From Leptodactylus fallax (Eukaryota; Chordata; Amphibia; Anura; Leptodactylidae): a DNA stretch of 64,000 nt. The translations under genes were made by a program, and so were the position numbers. Location: the NCBI GenBank assembly GCA_947044405.1, contig CAMRHE010000063.1, positions 5,761,501-5,825,500 of the forward strand, written 5' to 3'. The notes below the pieces were generated by a model. The model was not told the origin of the DNA, did no database searches, and saw only the letters and a list, made by a program, of their open reading frames with translations. This document shows, piece after piece, positions 33,766-43,239 of this stretch. The stretch's first letter is position 1; every line of letters begins with the position of its first letter.

Positions 33766-34734
33766 CAGGGACATTACATTCATGCACATATAAGGTGATG
33801 TGGACACAAACCTTGAACAGTTGGGCTGTTGTACAGGGTAGGGTTAGGCTCCTGTCCTGACTGCACCTATTAATATAGTGAGAGCAGGGTTAGCCAAGCT
33901 ATTACGTCAGCGTGAGCTCCATATTGTCACCTTGTCCCAGTGACGGCATGTCAGTGACCCCCGGACTATACACAAGCAATTGCTCAGGTGAGCCAGTAAT
34001 TGGCTCAGCAGTAACATGAGCCATGAATGTGATGTCATCACTTTTGGTCCAATAGGACTAGAAACCCCAGGGACTGGACCAGTAGAGCTGCAACAGAGGG
34101 ATGTTTGGAATGGTTACGTATATTTTCTCATTTACCCCCATTTTCTGTTACCAGACCAGTTTTTCAAATCTTTAGTAATCCATCACTGGGGAGCTGCTCA
34201 GAGGCAAGGGATGGTGCAATGTAAAATTTTGGCCCCTACAGCAGATACCTGATAGCACCAGACTTCCACAAACAGGGCACTACACACACGAACAGAAATG
34301 GTGTCTGTGCTTCACTTCTTCCTCTAGTCTTCTGTCCCTTTCCTCTGAAGAATAAGGGGTGACCCCAGCTTCCAGTGGTCCATGCCATGTTTAAGGAAGT
34401 ACAGGGCTCCTTTTTGTCATGAATACAGGTTCAGTGATCTTCTAGCAGCATTTAAGGTCCAATGTTGTGGGGCAGCCTGTCTCAGGGTCTGAACTGCCAC
34501 TAACTGTAGAGCGGATTTGCTCTAAAAAATGTCTGCACTCTTCTGCAGCTACCTACCAAATAATTAACTAACAGGCCTAATCTGGCTAGGAGGGGTTTTT
34601 AGGCTCCCATCTATCTCCTCACACCTTGTAGAAACCACAGAGCCACATCCATTTTACAAGACTGAAGTAGCAGCAAATGGAATCACATGTTTACTCTTAC
34701 AAGAGAAACAATAAAACTATATAAAGTGCAAAAT
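33766..34734. other. No gene recognised
   Basis: No motif in the 78-codon frame at 34016-34252, and no strong repeats. Confidence 0.45.
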
Positions 34735-35215
34735 ACACAGTATAATGCCCTCTTAGTGGTCCCCACACACACACTATAATGGCCCCTTAGTGGTCTTACA
34801 GTATAATACCTCCTCAGTGGTCCCCACAGTATAATCCCTCCTTAATGGGCCCCACTCTATAATGCCACCACACAGTATAATGCCCTCTTAGTGGCCCCAC
34901 ACAGTATAATACCTCCTCAGTGGTCCCCACACAGTATAATCCCTCCTTAGTGGGCCCAACTATAATGCCACCACACAGTATAATGCCCTCTTAGTGGCCC
35001 CACACAGTATAATGCCTCCTCAGTGGACCCCACACAGTATAATGCCCTCTTAGTGGCCCCACACAGCATAATACCTCCTTAGTGGGCCCAACTATAATGC
35101 CACCACACAGTATAATGCCCTCTTAGTGGCTCCACACAGTATAATGCCCTCTTAGTGGCCCCACACAGTATAATGCCTCCTCAGTGGACCCCAAACAGTA
35201 TAGAGACCCCATAGT
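34735..35215. repeat. Minisatellite of the CATTATACTGTG family, locus 3, opposite orientation
   Basis: About 16 units of 27-32 bp read CACAGTATAATGCCCTCTTA then GTGGCCC, which is the reverse complement of the core at 1490 and 16250. A three- to four-unit block (CCCTCTTAGTGG, CCTCCTCAGTGG, CCCTCCTTAGTGGGCC, ACTATAATGCCACCA) recurs at about 34868, 34976 and 35104. Confidence 0.92.
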
Positions 35216-35393
35216 TACCCTCATAACTCAAAACATCAGAATATAGAAGAAAACACATCAGTCCAAGCAAATACAACAATTTACCACATGGAATATCCTT
35301 TTAGGACACTACACGTGTTTACAACAGCTGGTCTGTATGGGCAGTACATTGGTAGGTTCAGCATATCTATGGGCAGCTTGTGTCTAATATATA

Positions 35394-36963
35394 CAGTGGG
35401 GAAAAAAAAGTATTTAGTCAGCCACCAATTGTGTAAGTTATCCCACTTAAAAAGATGAGGCCGGCCTGTAATTGTCATCATAGGTAGACCTCAACTATGA
35501 GAGACAAAATGAGAAAACAAATCCAGAAAATCACATTGTCTGATTTTTAAAGAATTTATTTGCAAATTATGGTGGAAAATAAGGATTTGGTCAATAACAA
35601 AAGTTCATCTCAATACTTTGTTATATATCCTTTGTTGGCAATGACAGAGGTGAGACGTTTTCTGTAAGTCTTCACAAGGTTGGCACACACTGTTTCTGGT
35701 ATGTTGGCCCATTCCTCCATGCAGATCTCCTCTAGAGCAGTGATGTTTTGAGGCTGTCGCTGGACTTTCAACTCCCTCCATAGGTTTTCTATGGGGTTGA
35801 GATCTGGAGACTGGCTAGGCCACTCCAGGACCTTGAAATGCTTCTTACGAAGCCGCTCCTTCGTTGCCCTGGCGGTGTGCTTGGGATCATTGTCATGCTG
35901 AAAGACCCAGCCACGTTTCATCTTCAATGCCCTTGCTGATGGAAGGAGGTTTGCACTCAAAATCTCACGATACATGGCCCCATTCATGTACACGGATCAG
36001 TCGTCCTGGTCCCTTTGCAGAGAAACAGCCCCAAAGCATGATGTTGCCACCCCCATGCTTCACAGTAGGTCTGGTGTTCTTTGGATGCAACTCAGCATTC
36101 ACTCTCCTCCAAACACGACGAGTTGTGTTTCTACCAAACACTTCTACTTTGGTTTCATCTGACCATATGACATTCTCCCAATACTCTTCTGGAACATCCA
36201 AATACTCTCTAGCAAACGTCAGACGGGCCCGGATATGTACTGGCTTAAGCAGGGGGACACGTCTGGCACTGCAGGATCTGAGTCCCTGGCGGCGTAGTGT
36301 GTTACTGACAATAGCCTTTGTTACGTTAGTCCCAGCTTTCTGCAGGTCAGTCACTAGGTCCCCCCGTGTGGTTCTGGGATTTTTGCTCACCATTCTTGTG
36401 ATCATTTTGACCCCACGGGGTGAGATATTGGGTGGAGCCCCTGATCGAGGGAGATTATCAGTGGTCTTGTATGTCTTCCATTTTCTAATTATTGCTCCCA
36501 CAGTTGATTTCTTCACACCAAGCTGCTTGCCTATTGCAGATTCAGTCTTCCCAGCCTGGTGCAGGTCTACCATTTTGTTTCTGGTGTCCTTCCACAGCTC
36601 TTTGGTCTTCACCATAGTAGAGTTTGGAGGTGTCTTTTATACTGATAACAATGTCAAACAAGAGCCATTACTACAGGTAATGCGTGGAGGACAGAGGAGC
36701 CTCTTAAAGAAGAAGTTACAGGTCTGTGAGAGCCAGAAATCTTGCTTGTTTGTAGGTGACCAAATACTTATTTTCCACCATAATTTGCAAATAAATTCTT
36801 AAAAAAAAAAAAAATCAAACAATGTGATTTTCTTGATATGTTTTCTCATTTTGTCTGTCATAGTTGAGGTCTGCCTATGATGTCAATTACAGGCCGGCCT
36901 CATCTTTTTAAGTGGGAGAACTTGCACAATTGGTGGCTGACTAAATACTTTTTTTCCCCACTG
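35394..36963 (-). mobile_element. Full-length Tc1-like DNA transposon, copy 1
   Basis: It is bounded by TA on both sides (35392-35393, 36964-36965). The ends begin CAGTGGGGAAAAAAA then GTATTTAGTCAGCCACCAAT, and inverted copies extend about 200 bp into each end (35394 to about 35600; about 36752 to 36963), which is long for the family. The 1570-bp length is typical for Tc1. The single gene on the minus strand is broken (see 35610-36615). From general knowledge this end sequence is shared by Tc1 elements in fishes and other aquatic vertebrates. A second copy starts at 63031. Confidence 0.93.
35610..36615 (-). pseudogene. Tc1-family transposase, one frameshift
   Basis: A Tc1 transposase binds the terminal repeats and cuts and re-joins DNA at TA. 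The N-terminal frame (36615 to about 35970) starts MVKTKELW. It carries a first helix-turn-helix (about residues 12-48, QLGVKKSTV), a GRPR-like linker (LPRSGAPP, 55-62), a second helix-turn-helix (about 65-115) and the first catalytic aspartate in [12 protein letters not shown] (D153). The frame is lost after RLIRVHEWG. The second frame (about 35993-35610) resumes at [10 protein letters not shown] and carries QHDNDPKHT (second catalytic D) and [11 protein letters not shown] (catalytic E) with 34 residues between, the DD34E signature, and ends NKGYITKY. Joined length is about 340 residues, normal for the family. Small deletions relative to copy 2 are present (about 9 bp near 35765). Neither copy can make an intact enzyme as written. 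Confidence 0.93.
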
Positions 36964-36965
36964 TA

Positions 36966-37705
36966 ATAATAAATAATAATAATAATAGTCCTTTAATAGT
37001 CCCACAATGGGGAAATTCAGTGTGTTACAGCAGCAAAGATAAGATAAGATAAGCAGATACAAATACAAATACAACATGTACAGGAATGTTCCAAGGTGAG
37101 AGGCATTACATTAATAGCAGACAGACAGATAGGGCGTAGCAGAGGAGGGGGGGGGGGGATTTAACAGGCAGAGAGATATTTCAGTTCTCTGTGTGTATTG
37201 ATCTCCGCTTAGGTCGGTGTTGGTTGTACAGCCTAACCGCGGTGGGGAGGAAAGACTTCCGATAGCGCTCCTTCTCACACTTAGGGTGGAGCAGTCGGTC
37301 ACTGACAGTACTGCTCAGCGCGATCACAGTCTCATGCATGGGATGGGAGTTATTCTCCCGGATGGAGCTCACCACGGACAGTATCCTTCTGTCACCCACC
37401 ACCTGCACTGGGTCCAGTGGGCTCCCCAGGACAGAGCTGGCCCTTCTAATCAGCTTGTCAAGTTTATTTCTGTCCCTGGTTGATATACTGCTCCCCCAGC
37501 AGGCCACTCCAAAGAAGATGGCTGATGCCACTACCGAGTTGAAGAAAGTCCTAAGAAGTGCCCCCCGGATTCCAAAGGCTCTCAGCCTCCTAAGCAGGTA
37601 GAGCCTGCTGTGGCCCTTCCTGTACAGGGCCTCCATGTCATCTGCCCAGTCCAGCTTATTAAGGAGCAAACCCAGGTACTTATAGGTGTTCACAATCTCG
37701 ATGCC
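36966..37705 (-). pseudogene. 5'-truncated CR1/L2-type LINE: reverse transcriptase C-terminus
   Basis: A 170-codon minus-strand frame (37693-37181) begins inside the reverse transcriptase: NTYKYLGLLLNKLDW, then LYRKGHSRLYLLRRLRAFG, VVASAIFFGVACWG, IRRASSVLG and SDRLLHPKCEKERYRKSFLP. This order is the end of the polymerase 'thumb' region in CR1/L2/Rex-type LINEs. The stop is followed by a short 3' UTR with CACTGAATTTCCCCATTGTG and a tail of repeated ATT (about 36966-36990), the microsatellite-type end of this clade. The 5' end stops at about 37705, so most of the reverse transcriptase and all of the endonuclease are missing, as expected from abortive target-primed reverse transcription. The Tc1 element at 35394 abuts the ATT tail. 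Assignment within the clade is open. Confidence 0.85.
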
Positions 37706-38055
37706 CGTGTATATGATTTATTTCTATGATCTTATCTGGAAATATATTTATTTTTCTTTTCATTTGGTAACAGAACATGAGATCAGAGGAAATTACAATA
37801 AAATATATGTGCTAGGTATATACATGCGAAAGCATTTCTTATCCTGTATCCCACTCTAGAAAACCTCCATGCACCTAGCGAGCAGCCACTGCATACCGAT
37901 GAGAGCGCCCTGCTTAGACAAGAATAGGATCTATACCATACATAAGAAGGCTCTATATATAGAATAAGGAAGGTGAGAGGGTAGAGGGGATCACCAGTGA
38001 TATGTATTGACCATCTCCTGTGATGCCTTGATGACTAAATAGCTGTAAATTACTG
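37706..38055. other. No gene recognised
   Basis: AT-rich unique-looking sequence between the LINE and the next minisatellite. Confidence 0.45.
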
Positions 38056-38695
38056 CCAGTGGCAGGGCACTTACGCTATAGGGACCAGTGGGAGGGGCAC
38101 TTATCTGCTATAGGGATCCTAGTGGGAGGGGCACTTATCTGCTATAGGGTTCCTAGGGGGGGGGCCATCGCTAGTAGGGATCCTAGTGGGAGGGGCACTT
38201 ATCTGCTATAGGGATCCTAGTGGGAGGGGCACTTATCTGCTATAGGGATCCTAGTGGGAGGGGCACTTATCTGCTATAGGGATCCTAGTGGGAGGGGCAC
38301 TTATCTGCTATAGGGATCCTAGTGGGAGGGGCACTTATCTGCTATAGGGATCCTAGTGGGAGGGGCACTTATCTGCTATAGGGATCCTAGTGGGAGGGGC
38401 ACTTATCTGCTATAGGGATCCTAGTGGGAGGGGCACTTATCTGCTATAGGGATCCTAGTGGCAGGGCACTTATCTGCTATAGGGATCCTAGTGGCGGGGC
38501 ACTTATCTGCCATAGGGATCCTAGTGGGAGGGGCACTTATCTGCTATAGGGATCCTAGTGGCAGGGCACTTATCTGTTATAGGGATCCTAGTGGCAGGGC
38601 ACTTATCTGCTATAGGGATCCTAGTGGGAGGGGCACTTATCTGTTATAGGGATCCAGTGGGAGGGGCACTTATCTGCCATAGGACTCCAGTGGGA
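38056..38695. repeat. 34-bp minisatellite
   Basis: About 18-19 units read GGCACTTATCTGCTATAGGG then ATCCTAGTGGGAGG. Most units are 34 bp; a few with CAGGGC are 33 bp. Central copies are identical, which indicates recent homogenisation. Every full unit contains GGATCC. The 63-codon frame at 38458-38649 is a product of the 33-bp units. Confidence 0.95.
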
Positions 38696-39914
38696 CGGCA
38701 GGGGTCCGAAGTCTCAGAGAGAGTCAGATGAGACTCAGACTCCTCTCTAGGGGAGTATAAAAGGTATATGATAAAAAAAGCGGGCACAGATGACTTTCCA
38801 AAAGAGCGATTTGGGACATTAAACCCCCAGTCCATGAGGAACTATGGGTGGTTTAGTTCCCCAAATTGACCTGACAGGGTGAAGAGTAAAGAATGCACAC
38901 TTAGCAGTATACATATATTCATGTACAGTTCTCCATAGTGGTACCTCCATGAGGCCACAATTATACCCTTTATCAAGTCAAGGCCAATATTTATTCATTG
39001 AAGATCTCCCTTTCTGATCCTCTCCTGATGAGCAGAATGATGGGAAATAAAGTGGTGAGTGGGACTTTGCTGCAGTACCAGACACAGCCACGCTCATAAG
39101 TATGGCGCTATTCCTAAATAATGGTACCTGGGCTGGAGTGTTGCAGCCTATTCATTCTGCTGAGTGGAGTCGAATGCCCACTGATCAAATATGGATATAT
39201 AGAAACCTAATCCTCCAAATACCCCTTTAAAATTCTAATATTTTCCAGCATACGGTTACAGTGTTCTTCGGTCTTTGCGATTAGAACATTAGTATTAATT
39301 TTAGCTCATTAAATTAATTTTAGGAATGTCTTTACACAGAAGCTTTATGCGGAGATTTTCAGACTCATCAGTGTAAAACAAAAAAATCATTAAAGCCAAA
39401 TGAATGAGTTTGTTCTGTAGAATTCATTAGGTAATTACAGCACGAAATGATCGTTGTAAATGAGCCCTGATGTTATCTAAGCCTGAGATGTTACCGTGCC
39501 CCATAGACCTCTATGGGCTCATGCACAGAGCCTGTAATGGAAATCTATGGACCTATTCTGTACCTGTATATTAGGACATCGGAGGATACAGTAGGTCTCA
39601 AGGTTTCTGATCCAGTCCTGTTAAAGGGATGTGGATTGTGTGGAGGGTCCATGGTCTTTACCTTTAAAGTGGTTATCCAGGGAATAAAAAGAACTTTTAG
39701 TGTATTCACTGTAGTAGAACATCCTAGTAGACCTGCCTGTGGGCCTGAAGTCTCCTAGGTCAGTTTCCAGAATGATTAGAGATGCCAGGGTTTACCTGAG
39801 TATCCCAAATTGTTCGGTTTTTAACAAAACCGACCAGTTGGGGATTCATCTCATAAGAACCAAAATGGCCGCCATGACATGCATTGTAGTTAATTATTAT
39901 AGTCTGGGATCTAT
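38696..39914. other. No gene recognised
   Basis: 39250-39480 appears unique and AT-rich. A TTTAAAGTGGTTATCCAGGG phrase near 39662 is a TTAA-type dispersed-repeat end. The 81- and 113-codon frames around 39513-40080 are not supported. Confidence 0.45.
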
Positions 39915-40345
39915 ACAGTCACCAGAGTATAATAGGTGGAGGCCCAGGGAAGGTGGAAAAAAAAACAAAAACAACAAAAAAAAAAACAAAAAAACAAAAA
40001 CACACACACAATTTATACTCACCTTTCCTCACCCCTTTTGGGCCTTTTTGGCATCCTGTGCTATCCTTGTGGCGTCATGAGACTGGGGTCACTGCTGAGG
40101 CCTATGATTAGGCCACAGTGGTGACGTGGTCATGACGCTCTGCATGCCATGTTACCACTGAGGCCCAATCACAGGCTTCAGTGGTGACCTCAGAAGCATG
40201 ACATCACCGAGGAGACAAAAATGCCTGGAGGAGGCACAAAAGAAGGAAAGGGAGTATAAAGATTGTTTTTATTTTTTTTTTTACACCTCCCCTGGGCCTC
40301 CACCTATTATACTCTGGGGTCTATACAGACCCCAGAGTATAATAA
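39915..40345. mobile_element. Short inverted-repeat (MITE-like) element, copy 2
   Basis: The left end (CAGAGTATAATAGGTGGAGG followed by CCCAGGGAAGG, then TTTATACTCACCTTTCCTCA) is mirrored at the right end (GGAAAGGGAGTATAAA, CCTCCCCTGGGCCTCCACCT then ATTATACTCTGG). The arms are about 95 bp. The centre holds GTCACTGCTGAGGCCTATGA and its inverted partner with CACTGAGGCCCAATCAC. Same family as 6951-7200. A short palindrome GGGGTCTATACAGACCCC follows at about 40317. Confidence 0.75.
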
Positions 40346-40431
40346 TTTCACTAATGTTTCTTTCTGAACTTGTTTGACCTGAAATGAATCTTGGGAGGCT
40401 CATCCATCTCTAGTAATGATATACTAGCTCT

Positions 40432-40504
40432 GGATCATGTGACCAACCCCACTCTACTCTGAGGAGAAGCAGGAGGGGTAAAGCAGGGTTGGTCACATGA
40501 TCCA
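40432..40504. repeat. Short inverted repeat
   Basis: GGATCATGTGACCAACCC at about 40432 and GGTTGGTCACATGATCC at about 40488 are near-perfect inverted copies around a roughly 38-bp loop. It looks like a small fold-back element. Confidence 0.7.
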
Positions 40505-42478
40505 AATTTGATACAACCTTACAGGAACTGACCTAGAAGACTTCTGGCCCACAGGTAATGCTGGAAAATGCCCAGAATTGGTGAGATGTAACATGTATAT
40601 TGGTAAGTAGGATGCTCTATATATTCCCTGGATAAAGGGGCTAAGAATTTTTCTAATCTTAGGATAGGCAACACATATCTTATCAGTATAAAGTATGGAC
40701 ATCTAAAATGGCCCCAAAACGATCAGATATCTATAGCCTATGCCAGGATTAGTTTGTAAACAAAAATTCCTGGATCATCCCTTGCACCTTCTCAAGGAGG
40801 TGTGGACTTGCTGCAGGATACTCAACAGGTCATGGTCCCCAGAATAGTCACAGATTGACTCAGAGTAGTAACCTAATCGGCAATGGAGCCATGGATCAAC
40901 ACCAGGAGAGTCATCAGGATGAAAATGGCCAGAGCATGAGACAGGGGCATAGTCAGGTGTCAGGTATCAGAAGCAGGACTAGAACAGGCACCAGATGAAC
41001 AAACTGAAGGGTAAGACAGCAGCATATCAGAGAACAAGGCTAAGGTCAAGATCACAGTTAAAATAGGAGTCAAGATCAGAAAAACAAAGTGCAGGAACAA
41101 GAGTCCATCAAAAGATGAACTTCAATCTGCAGGCAAGGTGGATAGGCCACGGTCCTTTCAAATAGGGTGACCATCATCCATTGCTGCCAACTCCAAAATT
41201 GCCTATTGAGTTTTATGGGAGACTGTAGTGAGCATGCTCTGTGATATGTTGGAGATCACTGTGCAGGGAGAGGGAGGCGGAAAGTCACTGCAGGGTCAGC
41301 ATCAATCCCCTGCAAGATCAGGCCCCACTGCTGCTTCCTGCCCTGCATATGAAGGACCCTGCCAGCTTGGGAGACAAGAACATTAACAGCAAGCTATAGG
41401 CTCAACTGTTGTCTATGGGAGAATTTTCTCAGCCTAACCTTCAATTGTATTCTTTACAGTCTGGTATATACAGGTACATCTGTATATACTAGTACATTTT
41501 CAGTAGAAGAAGCTGAACATGTGAGCAGCGAGATGTTGCTGCTGAAATCCCCATGTAGCCCCTGCTTTATAAGGGGTGGATAAGGGTGAGGCATAAGGGG
41601 GGCCCACTGTAAGTCTGTCACCCAAATGTTGACATAAAACTGGAGCCGGCGCTGCTTTGCTGTATTTTGGAGTATCTGCCTCCTGTTTTTGACTGGAGGT
41701 GTTAACTTCCATTGTGATCTTGCCAGGTGAAGATACCCTACTCCATGTTGTGCACAGAGCAGGATCAGCACCAAGTGTGAAAATTGCGACATTCCAGTTC
41801 TACAGGAAAGGGCCAATACAGCAAATGTAAGGGATCTGAAAATCCCTGATGCAGTCCTGCTAACAGGTTTATATTAGGAAATTGCTATTACTATGTGGAT
41901 GTCAGTTCTCCAAGGATAATGTTGTTCTGTTAGGCAGCAGCTTGCAAATCTGTGTGTATTTGACACATCCAACAGGTCGGAGAGAATCAGTGGAAATTGA
42001 TTATGCCAGCGCCTGCTATTCAACTTACAAAGATTAGTCTCTGATTTGTAGGATGGTTCACACAGGGTTAACCCCGATGGGGGCTGAAGAAGGCGCTTAC
42101 TTGCCCCACGGTGCTTATCTGCAGTGGAAGACAAATCCTTCTATATTGATTCATTTTTAAGAGCAGGCAGTGTTTAGCCCTGTAGCAGAGCCGTGATGTT
42201 ATTTACAGGCGGCCAGATAAATCGCCAAATCCGGAGAATTCTGCGCATTGTCATTAATGGTAGTAGGCTGGCCATCTACAATACACAAAGTGATGTGAAA
42301 ATATATAAAAATGGTATAAGCACAAAAACCACAGCAAAAATCTTACAGTAATCTCAAGAATTGTAAATCACACTTTATGCATTTTTGTGCTTTTCAACAA
42401 AAGGCGAATACTTTACGTATCTGCACCTATAACACAGGCAGAGTCTGGAGGAGGCTGTGTGACGCCCACATAGTGCCA
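40505..42478. other. No gene; possible retroelement-derived repeat at 40790-41140
   Basis: 40790-41140 is purine-rich and full of CAGG and CAGAA phrases (CAGGTGTCAGGTATCAGAAG, GACTAGAACAGGCACCAG). I have seen this style next to frog LTR retrotransposons, but no protein motif or LTR is visible. The antiparallel frames at 41454-42134 are not supported. Confidence 0.35.
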
Positions 42479-42830
42479 AGATGTGTACACAGAGGGCGAT
42501 AGAGTGGTCACGTAGTGCCCGGCAGTGTTCACAGAGGGCTATAGAGTGGTCACGTAGTGCCCGGCAGTGTTCACAGAGGGCTATAGAGTGGTCACGTAGT
42601 GCCCGGCAGTGTTCACAGAGGGCTATAGAGTGGTCACGTAGTGCCCGGCAGTGTTCACAGAGGGCTATAGAGTGGTCACGTAGTGCCAGGCAGTGTTCAC
42701 ATAGGGCTATAGAGTGGTCACGTAGTGCCAGGCAGTGTTCGCTCAGAGCTATAGAGTAGTCATGTAGCGCCAGGCAGTATTCAGAGGGCTATAGAGTGGT
42801 CACGTAGCGCCAGGCAGTGTTCACACAGAG
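42479..42830. repeat. 42-bp minisatellite
   Basis: About 8.4 units read AGTGTTCACAGAGGGCTATA, GAGTGGTCACGTAGTGCC, then CGGC or AGGC. Five central units are identical and the outer ones diverge. The unit is 14 codons long, giving an open frame (42481-42759) of a 14-residue repeat containing RAIEWSRSARQCSQ. There is no start context or domain, so it is treated as a repeat artefact. Confidence 0.95.
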
Positions 42831-42969
42831 CAGTACTCCCTATAGTGTCCACACATGACTAAATCCTGCAATATGGTGCCCAAAGAGTGCCCTCTTCTAC
42901 AGTATCAATCGCCCTCATATCTATCTATAGGTAATGGTGCAAGCTTCGAGACCAGGCAAATTAATCCCA

Positions 42970-43165
42970 AGTAGATAAGGGACAAGACAGGCAGTACTGA
43001 AAAAAAAATCCTTAAAAATCAAGTGGATTTATTTCAATTGTAACATTTCAGTCCATTATAAATAGACTTGAGAAAGGTCCCATTTATTGGGGACCAAAAT
43101 GTCGCATTTGCAATAAATCCACTTGATTTTTAAGGTTTTTTTCTTTTGGAGTGCTGCCTGTTTTG
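42970..43165. mobile_element. Inverted-repeat element with GAGAAAGG core
   Basis: The left arm (GACAGGCAGTACTGAAA, CCTTAAAAATCAAGTGGATT) is mirrored on the right (AATCCACTTGATTTTTAAGG, GTGCTGCCTGTTTTGTC). The centre holds ACTTGAGAAAGGTCCC and GGGGACCAAAATGTCGCATT, a phrase typical of a dispersed amphibian repeat family. No coding capacity. Confidence 0.75.
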
Positions 43166-43183
43166 TCTCCTCTCTATCCCTTC

Positions 43184-43239
<56 letters not shown>
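43184..43239. repeat. (TCTA)n microsatellite
   Basis: About 14 uninterrupted ATCT repeats. Confidence 0.98.

Noticed and set aside
35864..36802. 312-codon plus-strand open frame
   Set aside because: It is antisense to the Tc1 transposase, whose motifs are all on the minus strand.
42481..42759. 92-codon repeat protein
   Set aside because: Explained by the 42-bp array; central units are identical at third codon positions, with no sign of coding selection.
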